The notes under the pieces were generated by a model, which was not told where the DNA came from, searched no databases, and saw only the letters and a program-made list of their open reading frames with translations. A stretch of DNA of 64,000 nucleotides. Origin: Ilumatobacter sp. Its GTDB lineage: Bacteria > Actinomycetota > Acidimicrobiia > Acidimicrobiales > Ilumatobacteraceae. This document shows, piece after piece, positions 1 to 9,262 of the stretch. Each line of letters starts with the position of its first letter. Positions within the stretch are counted from its first letter, which is position 1. The translations under genes and the position numbers were made by a program. Location: the NCBI GenBank assembly GCA_018666235.1, contig JABJAB010000082.1, positions 1 through 64,000 on the forward strand, read 5' to 3'.

Positions 1-1
1 T

Positions 2-1102
2 CCGGACCTGAACACGCTGTGTCGAGCGGCTTGGACGGATCGAACCGCACTGGTGCTGTGCGATGTGCTCGACGCTGAGGAGATCGCGGTTCCGGTGTCG
101 CCGAGAGCGATGTTGCGAGCCCAGATCGCCCGACTTGCCGCGACAGGAAACGCAGCGTTTGCCGCGTCGGAACTCGAGTTCTATCTGTACCAAGACAGCT
201 ATCGCAGCGCGCACGAAGCTGGACACGCTGACTTGCAGCCCGCCGGTTGGTACAGCGAGGACTACCACCTCTTGCAAGGCGCGCGCATCGAGCCGTACGT
301 CGGCGCTGCTCGTCGTGCGCTCCGGCAGAGCGGCATCCCGGTCGAGAACTCAAAGGGTGAGACCGGGGTCGGTCAGCATGAGCTGAATATCCGATATGCG
401 GACGTGTTGACGATGGCTGATCGACATGCGGTGATGAAACACGGCATGAAGGAACTGGCTGACGCCCAAGGCGTGAGCGTCACCTTCATGGCCAAGCCCC
501 ACGCCGACGATGCCGGCAACAGCTGTCACATTCATCTGAGTCTGTGGGATGCGGCGGCCGAGACGAACGTGTTCGCGGCCGGCGACGAGCGCAGCGATCT
601 GTTTCGATGGTTCCTCGGTGGGTGGATGACACACCTCCAAGACTTCATGGTCTTTTTTGCGCCGACGGTCAACTCATACAAGCGATTCCAAGACGGGTCG
701 TGGGCACCGACACGTATTGCCTGGTCCGACGACAATCGCACGGCCGGCTTCCGGGTGGTCGGGACCGGCCCGAGCCTGCGGATCGAATGTCGGATTCCCG
801 GTGGTGACTGCAACCCATATCTCGCCTACACCGCCGCGCTGGCGAGTGGCCTCGACGGGATCGAAAACCGCATAGAGCCACCGCCCCGCTTCGATGGTGA
901 CGCCTACGCATCCGCAGCGTTGGAGCGCGTTCCGCGAACGTTGCGTGAGGCGACCGATCGCTTTCGGGGCAGCGCCGTCACGCGCCGTCTCCTCGGCGAT
1001 GGCGTCGTCGATCACTACGCACATTTCTTCACGACCGAAGCCGACGCCTTCGACGCCGCGGTCACCGACTGGGAACGTCACCGGTACTTCGAACGCATCT
1101 GA
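2..1102 (+). CDS. Glutamine synthetase family ligase, 5' end cut by window
   Basis: The reading frame is open from base 2, so the gene starts before the window; an internal ATG at 53 is not the true start. The visible 366 residues hold the glutamine synthetase catalytic fold: a Gly-Gln-His-Glu-Leu metal/ATP motif, a Lys-Pro-His...Cys-His-Ile-His-Leu-Ser ATP-binding loop, Asn-Ser-Tyr-Lys-Arg-Phe followed by Trp-Ala-Pro-Thr-Arg, and a closing Glu-Cys-Arg-Ile-Pro...Asn-Pro-Tyr-Leu-Ala block. The family joins glutamate to ammonia or an amine using ATP. Loop details differ from housekeeping GlnA (GNSCHIH instead of the usual GSGMH), so a gamma-glutamyl-amine (polyamine or aromatic amine) ligase is more likely than GlnA. 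The substrate cannot be read from sequence. It is followed 94 bases on by an acyl-CoA ligase on the same strand. Confidence 0.85.
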   Translation, partial: PDLNTLCRAAWTDRTALVLCDVLDAEEIAVPVSPRAMLRAQIARLAATGNAAFAASELEFYLYQDSYRSAHEAGHADLQPAGWYSEDYHLLQGARIEPYVGAARRALRQSGIPVENSKGETGVGQHELNIRYADVLTMADRHAVMKHGMKELADAQGVSVTFMAKPHADDAGNSCHIHLSLWDAAAETNVFAAGDERSDLFRWFLGGWMTHLQDFMVFFAPTVNSYKRFQDGSWAPTRIAWSDDNRTAGFRVVGTGPSLRIECRIPGGDCNPYLAYTAALASGLDGIENRIEPPPRFDGDAYASAALERVPRTLREATDRFRGSAVTRRLLGDGVVDHYAHFFTTEADAFDAAVTDWERHRYFERI

Positions 1103-1196
1103 TTCCCCCCGCTCGCGCCCAGAAAAAGGGCATGACCGGGACCTTCGCCAGTGCACAGGATCACGCGCCGGAAACTACGGTGGTGGCGTGTACACG

Positions 1197-2705
1197 ATGA
1201 ACGATCCGATCCAGCGAGCCCGAACGATCTTCGGCTCCCGAACCGGCGTCGTGCACGGCGAGATCCGCCGCACCTACGCGGAGTTGGGCGAACGGATTGA
1301 CCGCGTTGGTGCCCTGATGCGCCAACTCACCGAGCCGGGAGACCGAGTGGCGTTGTGGTCGCTCAACTCGGACAAGTTCCTCGAACTCTTCTTCGGGATT
1401 CCGATTTCGGGTCGAGTCATCGTGCCGCACAACACTCGATGGGCCCAGCCGGAGTTGGTGTATGCGACCGAAGACGCCGGCGCCAAGGTGCTGATCTGCG
1501 ATCGCGACCCGGGTGGGCTGGCCGCCTCGGTCGACCGAGTCATCCGTCTCGACACCGACGAGTACGAGTCGTTGCTTGCCGGCGTCTCGATTGACGACCC
1601 GATGAGCGACGTCCGGATCGCGCCCGACACCTTGGCCGGGCTCTTCTACACCGGTGGCACGACCGGCGCGGCGAAGGGCGTGATGCTGACGCATGCCAAC
1701 CTGATGGCCAACGCGGTGCAGGTCCAACTCGCCCAGCCAATTCTCGACGACGACCGTTACCTCACGATGGCACCGATGTTCCATGCGGCAGGGCTGTACT
1801 CGGCACTTGTCCTCCCGTGGGTCGGCGCATCGAACGTGATTCTTGGTGCCTTCGATCCCGGCGCAGCACTCGACCTGATCACCGACGAACAGGTGACCTG
1901 CGCAATCGCAGTGCCAGCGATGCTGTCGGCGATGTGCGAAACGCAGGCCACCGAGCCGCGCGACCTGTCGTCGATGCGTTGGCTGTCGCACGGTGCCTCA
2001 CCCGTTGCGCTCGAGGTGCTGCGGCGCGCAGACGATCTGTTCAAGTGTGAGCTCATTCACCTCTACGGGGCCACCGAGCTGTCGCCGATTGCGGCGATCT
2101 TCCGCCACGAGGAGCAGTACCTCGACAGCGAACGAGCCAAGAGTTGCGGACAGGGGCCTCCCGGTGTGGAGATCCGGGTCGTCGGCCCGGCGGGCAACGC
2201 GGTCCCGCCAGGAACTGCCGGCGAGGTCGCCGTGCGCGGCCCGAACGTGATGGCCGGGTATTGGAACAAGCCCGAACAGACAGCCGAAGTGCTGCTCGAC
2301 GGCGGGTGGTACCGATCCGGTGACATCGGGTATCTCGACGACGACGGTTACCTGTTCCTCGTCGACCGCGCCAAAGACATGATCGTCAGCGGCGGCGAGA
2401 ACGTGTACTGCACCGAGGTCGAGGACGCGCTGTACGCCCACCCGGGCGTCCTTGAAGCAACGGTGTTCGGGGTGCCCGATGAACAGTGGGGCGAGGCAGT
2501 TCAGGCGGCAGTCGTGTTGCGCGCCGGAGTGCAGGTCGACGAAGCAGAGCTGACCGCGCACTGTCGGGAGCGAATCGCCGGGTACAAGGTGCCAAAGGGC
2601 TTCGAGTTCCGTTCTGAGGCGCTCCCGAAGTCGGGCGCGGGCAAGGTGCTCAAGCGAGTGCTCCGCGAGCCCTACTGGTCAGGTAAGGAACGCTCGATCA
2701 ACTGA
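1197..2705 (+). CDS. AMP-dependent acyl-CoA synthetase (ANL superfamily)
   Basis: This 502-residue adenylate-forming ligase should activate a carboxylic acid with ATP and then load it onto CoA. All core motifs are present: the P-loop YTGGTTGAAKG (about residues 148-160), YGATE (about 290), the GWYRSGD hinge with the following Asp (about 370), DRAKDMIVSGGENVY, and the C-terminal catalytic lysine in SGAGK (about 480). The frame is open further upstream, but that stretch overlaps the glutamine synthetase gene and is low-complexity, so I start at ATG 1197; a GTG at 1188 is possible. The gene converges with the E1 dehydrogenase on the other strand, the two 3' ends overlapping by 8 bases. Acyl chain specificity is unknown. 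Confidence 0.93.
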   Translation: MNDPIQRARTIFGSRTGVVHGEIRRTYAELGERIDRVGALMRQLTEPGDRVALWSLNSDKFLELFFGIPISGRVIVPHNTRWAQPELVYATEDAGAKVLICDRDPGGLAASVDRVIRLDTDEYESLLAGVSIDDPMSDVRIAPDTLAGLFYTGGTTGAAKGVMLTHANLMANAVQVQLAQPILDDDRYLTMAPMFHAAGLYSALVLPWVGASNVILGAFDPGAALDLITDEQVTCAIAVPAMLSAMCETQATEPRDLSSMRWLSHGASPVALEVLRRADDLFKCELIHLYGATELSPIAAIFRHEEQYLDSERAKSCGQGPPGVEIRVVGPAGNAVPPGTAGEVAVRGPNVMAGYWNKPEQTAEVLLDGGWYRSGDIGYLDDDGYLFLVDRAKDMIVSGGENVYCTEVEDALYAHPGVLEATVFGVPDEQWGEAVQAAVVLRAGVQVDEAELTAHCRERIAGYKVPKGFEFRSEALPKSGAGKVLKRVLREPYWSGKERSIN

Positions 2706-4911
2706 GGTCGGAGACGGCGCGGCGTGCGGCCGCAACGATCGACTCGCGGCTGGGGAGTGTGGCGCCGAATGCCGGGCCGGTGGCAATGAAGCTGTCGGCC
2801 GCGCACTCGCGGTACACGTCGTGACGGCCGCGCTCGGCAAACCGTGCGACGATCGCCTCGCTTTGCGACCCGGTCTCGCGGCATTCGTCGACAACCAGGA
2901 CCGATCGACACGGTGCAGTTGCTGCGACCACGGCGTCGATCGGTAGGGGAGCGAGCCACCTCAGGTCAATGATCCGCACGTTGATGCCATCATCGGCTCG
3001 AAGCGACTCGACGGCTTGCTCGGCGAGGAACACGCCGTTGCCGTAGGTGACAATCGCCAGGTCGGTGCCGTCGCCGCGCACCCCAATGGTGCCGGAACGC
3101 ATCGTGAGCTGTGGATCGAACTCCGGATAGATGCCGGCCCAGCGCTCGTCGCCTTCGGTCAGGAGATCGCGGGTCATGTATCGGGCGATCGGCTCGATGA
3201 ACACGACGACGCGCTGCTCGTCGCGAGCCAGTCGAATGCACTCGCGGAACATGTGCACGGCATCGGTGCCATTCGACGGACAGGCGATGACGATGCCCGG
3301 AATATCGCGGAGCACCGCAAGTGAATTGTCGTTGTGGAAGTGGCCACCGAACCCGCGCTGGTAGCCGAGCCCGGCAATTCGAATGATCATCGGATTCGCG
3401 AACTGACCGTTGGAGAAGAAGGGCAGCGTCGCGGCCTCGCCACGCAATTGGTCTTCGGCATTGTGCAGGTAGGCAAGGAACTGGATCTCGACGACTGGGA
3501 CGAATCCGTTGTGCGCGAGACCGATGCCCATGCCGAGAATCGACTGCTCGTCGAGGATGGTGTCGATGACGCGGTGCTGCCCGAATCGCTTCTGCAGACG
3601 TTGGGTGACGCCGTACACGCCGCCTTTGGCGCCGACATCTTCCCCGGCGACAATGATTTCCGGGGAGCGCAACATCTCGTCGGTGATTGCCCAGTTGAGC
3701 AGCTTGGCGAGGTGTTGCGGCGCTGCCATGGCCGTGATCTCCACGCGTCCAAATACTTCGATGCGCTGACCCTTGGTCGGCAGGAGCGTCGGCTCAGACC
3801 AGCGCGGCGGCGGCACGATGCTCGACATGACGTCCTCTGACGTCTGGAGTTTGGGGCGACCGACGGCATCGTTGAGCCGACGTGTGACCTCGGCTTCGAT
3901 CGTCGTATAGATGTCGACCACCTGCGCCGGGGAGAAGTCGCCGTGTTCGACGAGGAGCCGAGCGGAGTGCAGCAGCGGATCGTTCGCCTCGTCGCGTTCG
4001 ATCCGTTCCGGCGAGAGGTAACTCGATGCCACGTCAGCGCCGGCATGGCCGTAGAGCCGGACACAGTCGAGATGCAAGAAGACCGGCCGTCGAGTCGCTC
4101 GGATTCGCCGCGCCGCTCCGGTGACGGCGGCATATGTGTCGGCGAGATCCAGGCCGGAACAGTGCATGTACTCAATGCCGGCCCGATTGCGCATCGACGC
4201 CTCGACCCATCCGGCAGGGGTCTTGACCGAGATACCCAGACCGTTGTCTTCACAGAGGAACAGAAGAGGGAGTGGGACACCCTGGAAGCTCGTCCACCCG
4301 GCAGTGTTCAGCGCGGATTGCGCGCTCGCGTGGTTGAGTGACGCGTCGCCGAAGCTGCAGATCACGAGCCCGTCGTCAGCAAGCACCGCATGCTCAGGAC
4401 GGATGCGCTTCGCGAGACCGATCGAGTAGGCCGTGCCGACCGCCTTCGGGAGGTGCGACGCAATCGTGCTCGTCTGTGGCGGGATGTTGAGCACAGCCGA
4501 GCCGAGCACCTTGTGCCGGCCACCCGAGATCGGGTCGTCGCTCGACGCGACGAAACTGAGCAACATGTCGCCGAGCGGATCTTGCCCAGGCACCTGCGCG
4601 GCTCGGGCAATCTGGAAGGCAGCGTCGCGATAGTGGAGGAACGCCATGTCGGTCGCGCGGAGCGCAGCAGCGACGGCGGCCATGCCCTCATGGCCAGACG
4701 ACCCGATGGTGTAAAACCCTTCGCCGCAAGCCTGGAGGTCGCGGGCTGCGCGGTCGAGGTGGCGACTGAGCGCCTGCGCCTGGAACAGCGCGGCGAGCGC
4801 GTCACTGTCGAGACCAACCTCGGCAGGCGTGAGCGTGGAGGTGCGCGGAGGGAAGTCACGTGCCGCAACACGTTGCAGGAAGTTGTCGTGCACCACCTGC
4901 ACGCGGTTCAT
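2698..4911 (-). CDS. Fused 2-oxoacid dehydrogenase E1 (alpha-beta) subunit
   Basis: This 737-residue thiamine-diphosphate enzyme joins the E1 alpha domain (about residues 25-350) to the E1 beta domain (about 390-737), which are usually separate proteins in branched-chain 2-oxoacid or acetoin dehydrogenases. The alpha half has GSSGHEG and the ThDP/Mg motif beginning GDASLNHAS (about 187). The beta half begins near GEDVGAKGGVYGVTQ (about 424) and contains the conserved FFSNGQ and GGHFHND segments. The likely job is oxidative decarboxylation of a 2-oxoacid and transfer to a lipoyl E2, but no E2 or E3 gene is nearby. ATG 4911 is chosen because upstream codons are atypical and the preceding gene ends at 4968. 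The strand partner upstream is a small monooxygenase-like gene, probably in the same transcript. Confidence 0.9.
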   Translation of the reverse strand: MNRVQVVHDNFLQRVAARDFPPRTSTLTPAEVGLDSDALAALFQAQALSRHLDRAARDLQACGEGFYTIGSSGHEGMAAVAAALRATDMAFLHYRDAAFQIARAAQVPGQDPLGDMLLSFVASSDDPISGGRHKVLGSAVLNIPPQTSTIASHLPKAVGTAYSIGLAKRIRPEHAVLADDGLVICSFGDASLNHASAQSALNTAGWTSFQGVPLPLLFLCEDNGLGISVKTPAGWVEASMRNRAGIEYMHCSGLDLADTYAAVTGAARRIRATRRPVFLHLDCVRLYGHAGADVASSYLSPERIERDEANDPLLHSARLLVEHGDFSPAQVVDIYTTIEAEVTRRLNDAVGRPKLQTSEDVMSSIVPPPRWSEPTLLPTKGQRIEVFGRVEITAMAAPQHLAKLLNWAITDEMLRSPEIIVAGEDVGAKGGVYGVTQRLQKRFGQHRVIDTILDEQSILGMGIGLAHNGFVPVVEIQFLAYLHNAEDQLRGEAATLPFFSNGQFANPMIIRIAGLGYQRGFGGHFHNDNSLAVLRDIPGIVIACPSNGTDAVHMFRECIRLARDEQRVVVFIEPIARYMTRDLLTEGDERWAGIYPEFDPQLTMRSGTIGVRGDGTDLAIVTYGNGVFLAEQAVESLRADDGINVRIIDLRWLAPLPIDAVVAATAPCRSVLVVDECRETGSQSEAIVARFAERGRHDVYRECAADSFIATGPAFGATLPSRESIVAAARRAVSDLS

Positions 4912-4967
4912 CGCCGACACGCGCGTGAACGTAACACGGCCACCCAGGGCGACCGGCTGGAACTCGT

Positions 4968-5264
4968 CTACTGGCCGTACACCTCGACGAGGTCGTACTC
5001 CCGGAACTCCGGTGCACCGTTGCACAGTGCTGCGAACTGCTCGGCGAATGCTCCGGTCTCCGGTCGATCGGAATTTGTTGCCGCAGACTCGGCGGACTCA
5101 AACGAGACAGCCATGACGTAGTTGCCCGGCGCCGAGCGGTCCTCAACCAGGGTCGCGCGTTGAGCCGTACCGACACTGATCGAATCGTCGCTCCAGCGCC
5201 TCATGAGGTCGAGAACCTCGTCGCGTCTGTCGGTGGTGAAATGGATGGACTGGGTGAACGTCAT
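4968..5264 (-). CDS. Small ABM-like (dimeric alpha-beta barrel) protein
   Basis: A 98-residue protein with the pattern of the antibiotic-biosynthesis-monooxygenase fold: an initial beta strand (TFTQSIHF), a helix with paired Asp/Arg residues, a strand ending in a Tyr-Val-Met-Ala-Val-Ser-Phe core, and a closing helix. Members range from quinol monooxygenases to non-catalytic stress or binding proteins, so a reaction cannot be given. It lies 56 bases upstream of the E1 fusion on the same strand and diverges from the dienelactone hydrolase gene, suggesting co-transcription with E1. Length is normal for a single-domain member. Family assignment is from pattern only. Confidence 0.65.
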   Translation of the reverse strand: MTFTQSIHFTTDRRDEVLDLMRRWSDDSISVGTAQRATLVEDRSAPGNYVMAVSFESAESAATNSDRPETGAFAEQFAALCNGAPEFREYDLVEVYGQ

Positions 5265-5437
5265 GACTGGTGCTCCGGTTCGGCGGCTTCAGCGCCGGCA
5301 TCTCCGACGTCGAGTGGCCGCTCCATTCACCCTGCCACAGTTCAGCGGAGCCGAAATCACACGTCGATCGAGATCGAGTCGTGCTGGGTGTCCTCCTCAC
5401 TGCCACGCTCAGCAGGTCCCTCCGCGAGACTGCGGAG

Positions 5438-6175
5438 ATGATCGAACAGTTCATCGACATCACCACCTCGGACAGCACCCCGGACACACCGATGGTCACC
5501 TTCGTCGTGCACCCCGATTCTGGTGGACCGCACCCCCTGGTGCTGTTCTTCATGGATGCCCCGGGCATGCGGGAAGAGATCCGCGACATGGCGCGGCGCC
5601 TGGCGACGGCGGGCTACTACGTGATGGCACCGCAGCTCTACTACCGCGAGGTGAGTGAGTACAACGTGTTCGACACGGGTGATCGCGACCGCATGTTCGA
5701 GCTGATGAGCGGGCTGAGCAACAACATGGTCGTCAGCGACTCGCGGGCGCTCATCGCTCATGCCGAAGCCGATCCGGCTGCAAACACTGAGCGGGTCGGA
5801 GCGGTCGGCTACTGCATGAGCGGACCGTTCGCCGTGTACCTCTTGGGACAGCTGCCCGGCCAAGTGGTTGCCGGTGCCTCGTTCCACGGGGTCCGACTCG
5901 TGGTCGACACCGACGACTCGCCGCACCTGCAACTCGCCAACGCGAGCGGCGAGGTCTACGTCGGCGCAGCCGAGACCGATAGCTATGCGCCGCCGGAGAT
6001 GATCGACGCATTCGAAGCTGCTCGTGTCGAAGCAGGATGCGCGGGGCGAACCGAGTGGTATCCGGGTACCGAGCACGGCTTCGCCTTCAGGGAGCGACCG
6101 CTCTACGACAAGGCGGCATCAGAACGTCACTGGGAACGCCTGCACGATCTCTTCGCCCGCAACTTGCGCGGCTGA
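5438..6175 (+). CDS. Dienelactone hydrolase family protein
   Basis: A 245-residue alpha/beta hydrolase of the dienelactone hydrolase family, which opens lactone rings made during aromatic ring cleavage or hydrolyses related esters. The family triad is visible: nucleophile Cys126 in GYCMSG, Asp181 in AETDSYAP and His213 in GTEHGF. The oxyanion region MDAPGMREEIRDMARRLA matches the family. Start ATG 5438 is chosen because the homologous fold begins there; upstream in-frame sequence (from 5270) overlaps the promoter region and looks non-coding. A GGAG lies directly before the start. Cytoplasmic, with no signal peptide. The 3' end faces the TauD-like gene, leaving 11 bases between the two stops. 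Confidence 0.92.
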   Translation: MIEQFIDITTSDSTPDTPMVTFVVHPDSGGPHPLVLFFMDAPGMREEIRDMARRLATAGYYVMAPQLYYREVSEYNVFDTGDRDRMFELMSGLSNNMVVSDSRALIAHAEADPAANTERVGAVGYCMSGPFAVYLLGQLPGQVVAGASFHGVRLVVDTDDSPHLQLANASGEVYVGAAETDSYAPPEMIDAFEAARVEAGCAGRTEWYPGTEHGFAFRERPLYDKAASERHWERLHDLFARNLRG

Positions 6176-6186
6176 CCGGACAACGG

Positions 6187-7116
6187 TCAGTCGCGGCCGT
6201 GGCGGAGGATCGCACCGCGGAAGGGGTACTCGGTGGGTTCCGTCGGCGTCTTCGAGTCGTCGAAGTACGGCGTGTCACCGATGATCGTGACGCGCTCGGC
6301 CTTGCGAACGTTCGGCCAGTAGTCAGACACGGCGTAGTGCTGGCAGGAGCGGTTGTCCCAGAACGCAACTGAGTTGTTCTCCCATCTGAAGCGCACCTGG
6401 TACTCGGGAAAGGCTGCCTGCCGATACAGCAGGTCGAGGAGCTCGCGGCTCTCCTCAGGGTCGATGCCGATGATCTCCTGGGTAAAGCCAGCATTGACGT
6501 AGATCGCCTTGCGACCCGTCTCGGGGTGCGTTCGAATCACCGGGTGCTCAGGGTTCGGGTAGGTCGCATTGAACTCCGCGATTTCTTCATCGGTTGCACC
6601 TCGCCGTTGGAGGCCGCGACGAAACCCCGCAAAGTCGTGACGCGCGACGAGACCGTCGACGCGGTCCCGCACACGCTGCGGGAGACCGTCGTACGCGGCG
6701 TACATGTCGGCAAATAACGTGTCGCCCCCGACGTCGGGCGACTCGACGTTGCGCAACACTGAACCGAGCGACGGCTGGAGCCGCCAGGTGACGTCGGAAT
6801 GCCACAGGTTCTCGTAGCCCGGCCCATCGGCATCGTGCGAGATCGCGAGCACCTCGGGATAGCCGGGCTTTCCTGGCGCAAACGGGTGGACTTCGAGTTC
6901 ACCAAACCGACGCCCGAACGCGAGGTGCTGCTCGGTGGTGATGTCCTGATCGCGGAAGAAGATGACCTTCCAGTCGAGCAATGCCTGGCGCAACACCGCG
7001 ACTGTGGCGTCACTCAACTCGGCGCCCAGGTCGACGCCGGAGATCATGGCGCCGATGGTGGCCGACATCTGGCGGACTTCAATCGTGTCGACGATGTTGG
7101 CAGTGGCGCTGGTCAT
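6187..7116 (-). CDS. TauD/TfdA family 2-oxoglutarate-dependent dioxygenase
   Basis: A 309-residue Fe(II)/2-oxoglutarate oxygenase of the taurine/2,4-D dioxygenase type. The facial triad is His106 and Asp108 in LWHSDVTW plus distal His260 in CQHYAVSDYWP, followed by the 2-oxoglutarate-binding arginine near residue 274 (KAERVTI). The N-terminal IGAMISGVDLG and VIFFRDQD segments are typical. Such enzymes hydroxylate the carbon next to a sulfonate, sulfate or ether and so release the heteroatom group; which substrate applies here is unknown. The gene is divergent from the alcohol dehydrogenase (starts 89 bases apart), so the two could share a control region and handle related substrates. Confidence 0.93.
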   Translation of the reverse strand: MTSATANIVDTIEVRQMSATIGAMISGVDLGAELSDATVAVLRQALLDWKVIFFRDQDITTEQHLAFGRRFGELEVHPFAPGKPGYPEVLAISHDADGPGYENLWHSDVTWRLQPSLGSVLRNVESPDVGGDTLFADMYAAYDGLPQRVRDRVDGLVARHDFAGFRRGLQRRGATDEEIAEFNATYPNPEHPVIRTHPETGRKAIYVNAGFTQEIIGIDPEESRELLDLLYRQAAFPEYQVRFRWENNSVAFWDNRSCQHYAVSDYWPNVRKAERVTIIGDTPYFDDSKTPTEPTEYPFRGAILRHGRD

Positions 7117-7204
7117 CGGTCCAGTGTCGTCGTCCGCCGTTGCGCCATGCGAGTCGGGTCAAGCGAGTCGAAAGGTGGGCGGGCGATCGCGGTACCGTTG
7201 TCTG

Positions 7205-8299
7205 ATGAAAGCTGCCGTGCTCAACACCGTTCCAGGCCTGCTCGAAATCGAAGAGATCGAGATCGGTCAACCGGGACCGCGCGAGGTGCTCATCCGGACC
7301 GTTGCCGCCGGCATCTGCCACAGCGATCTCCATTTCATGGAGGGCAAGTACCCGGCTCGGTGTCCGAGCGTGCTCGGCCACGAGTCAGCAGGCGTGGTCG
7401 AAGCGGTGGGTTCGATGGTCCACTACGTCGAGCCCGGCGATCATGTCATCACCTGCCTGTCGGCGTTCTGTGGTCACTGTTCGCAGTGCACCGACGGCCA
7501 CCCGTCGTTGTGCGAGAACAAAGACACCGAACTGGTTCGACAACCCGCAGACGCACCTCGGCTGTCACGCGATGGCGAGACGGTCAACCAGTTCCTCCAT
7601 CTCTCGTCGTTCGCGGAGCAGATGTTGATCCACGAACACGCGTTGGTGAAGATCGACAAAGAGATGCCACTCGACAAGGCGGCACTCATCGGGTGCGGCG
7701 TCACGACGGGCCTCGGTGCGGTCTTCCGCACGGCGAAGGTTGCGCCCGGCGAGACGGTCGCGGTCATCGGCTGCGGGGGCATTGGCCTCTCGGCTGTTCA
7801 GGGTGCACGAATTGCGGGTGCGAACACGATCATCGCCATCGACATGGCTCCGTCAAAGCTCGAACTCGCCCAGGAGATGGGAGCCACTCACGTCGTGGAC
7901 GCAAGCAAAGTCGATGTCGTCCAGGCAGTGAAAGAGATCACCGGCGGCGGCGTCCACCATGCCTTCGAGGCAGTCGGGATGAAGGCCACCGCCGAGCAGT
8001 CATTCCAGATGCTGCGCAAGGGCGGACAAGCCACAGTGATCGGCATGATTCCGGTCGGCACGCAGATCGAGATCCACGGCGTGGAGCTGCTCTCTGAAAA
8101 GAAGCTGACTGGCTCGAACATGGGCTCGAACCAGTTCCGCACTGACATGCCCCGTTACGTCGACATGTACCTGTCCGGTCGTTTGATGCTCGACGAAATG
8201 GTGTCGAAGAAGATCTCGCTCGAACAGATCAACGAGGGGTTCGAGGACATGAAGCAGGGCAACGTCGCGCGCAGCGTCATCATGTTCGACGAGGCCTGA
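7205..8299 (+). CDS. Zinc-dependent alcohol dehydrogenase (class III-like MDR)
   Basis: A 364-residue medium-chain dehydrogenase that should oxidise an alcohol or aldehyde adduct with NAD. Catalytic zinc ligands are Cys38 (GICHSD) and His59-Glu60 (LGHE). The structural zinc lobe carries Cys89, Cys92, Cys95 and Cys103. The nucleotide fold is GCGGIG, with Asp ending the second strand (AIDMAPSKLELA), which indicates NAD rather than NADP. The order of motifs resembles S-(hydroxymethyl)glutathione/mycothiol-type and short aliphatic alcohol dehydrogenases. Start ATG 7205 begins the canonical MKAAVL strand; the longer frame upstream (from 6962) overlaps the TauD gene and is rejected. Confidence 0.94.
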   Translation: MKAAVLNTVPGLLEIEEIEIGQPGPREVLIRTVAAGICHSDLHFMEGKYPARCPSVLGHESAGVVEAVGSMVHYVEPGDHVITCLSAFCGHCSQCTDGHPSLCENKDTELVRQPADAPRLSRDGETVNQFLHLSSFAEQMLIHEHALVKIDKEMPLDKAALIGCGVTTGLGAVFRTAKVAPGETVAVIGCGGIGLSAVQGARIAGANTIIAIDMAPSKLELAQEMGATHVVDASKVDVVQAVKEITGGGVHHAFEAVGMKATAEQSFQMLRKGGQATVIGMIPVGTQIEIHGVELLSEKKLTGSNMGSNQFRTDMPRYVDMYLSGRLMLDEMVSKKISLEQINEGFEDMKQGNVARSVIMFDEA

Positions 8300-8317
8300 G
8301 TCGTGCGTGGCTGCTGG

Positions 8318-9262
8318 TCAGCCGACCGGCGCGCGGCGTCCCGGTGGCAACGAGATCGGCGCGGCGACCCCTGGCTTCGTCGGCGTCGCGGTGCCGTTCG
8401 TACTCGGTGACGTCACCGGTCGAAGCGTGGGTCGAGGAATACTGATCGGGCTCTCACCGACGACACTTGGCCGTTGCGGGTTGATGCGCTCGGTGGTGTC
8501 ATCTTGCGCGGTCGGAGGCGCTGTCTTCTCGGCGTCAGCGAGCACTCCGGGCCGGTCGTCTTTGCTGGCATAACGATCGACGTAGCGTTGTCCGGAGAGC
8601 TGAGCGATCTCAAACATCACGGCATCGGTGAACGCCCGCAGCGTGCGGGGGTCTTCGGGGTCGCCGTACTTGTGGGCCCACATCGGGGCACCGAACCGCA
8701 CGGTGACCGGGAGGCGTGGCTTCATCTTGAACGAATCGGGCGGTTGGACGACGAGCGTTCCTTCGTGCCCCACCGGCACGATGGGAGCGTTGCAACGAAT
8801 CGCGAGGCGGGCCGCGCCGGTGCGGCCCTTGTGGAGGAACTCGCTCCGAGAGCGCGTGCCCTCTGGATAGATCATGAACAAGCGGCCACCATCGAGCACC
8901 CTGGCGGCCGTGTCGAGCGCGGCTTGGGCGGCGTCGCCGCCTGACCGGTCGACCGGGATCATGCCCATTGCCGGAAAGAGATGCTTCGTCTTCCAACTGT
9001 CCATGTACTCGCCCTTGCCGATCGCCCACACTCGACGGGGGAGCGCGGCGGGTACGAAGACCGAATCGCAGAACGACAGGTGATTCGGTGTGATGATCGC
9101 CGGCCCCTCGAGCGGCACGTTGTCGCGTCCCTCGATCGTGAAGTCCCAGAGACGATGGGTCAGGCGGCGGATACCGCCGAATGCGTACTTGCTCAGCCGG
9201 TCGGCGCCGGGCAGCTCAGGAGCCGCTTCGAAGTTGAAGGAACGGTCGTTGCCACCGCTCAT
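8318..9262 (-). CDS. 1-acyl-glycerol-3-phosphate acyltransferase (PlsC-like)
   Basis: A 314-residue lysophospholipid acyltransferase. Block I is NHLSFCD (catalytic His and Asp), followed by a substrate segment ending in MGMIPVDRSGGD and block III YPEGTRS. It should transfer an acyl chain from acyl-CoA or acyl-ACP to a lysophospholipid at the membrane. About 70 residues at the C-terminus (from about 240) are a Pro/Thr/Ser-rich tail outside the catalytic domain. Its ATG overlaps the TGA of the upstream acyl-CoA ligase by one base (TGATG at 9264-9260), which implies translational coupling: the ligase could supply the acyl-CoA it uses. Confidence 0.92.
   Translation of the reverse strand: MSGGNDRSFNFEAAPELPGADRLSKYAFGGIRRLTHRLWDFTIEGRDNVPLEGPAIITPNHLSFCDSVFVPAALPRRVWAIGKGEYMDSWKTKHLFPAMGMIPVDRSGGDAAQAALDTAARVLDGGRLFMIYPEGTRSRSEFLHKGRTGAARLAIRCNAPIVPVGHEGTLVVQPPDSFKMKPRLPVTVRFGAPMWAHKYGDPEDPRTLRAFTDAVMFEIAQLSGQRYVDRYASKDDRPGVLADAEKTAPPTAQDDTTERINPQRPSVVGESPISIPRPTLRPVTSPSTNGTATPTKPGVAAPISLPPGRRAPVG

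Noticed and set aside
6799..8097. 432-residue open frame overlapping the TauD and alcohol dehydrogenase genes
   Set aside because: Out of frame with the alcohol dehydrogenase, Arg-rich and without a family pattern; a shadow of high-GC codon bias.
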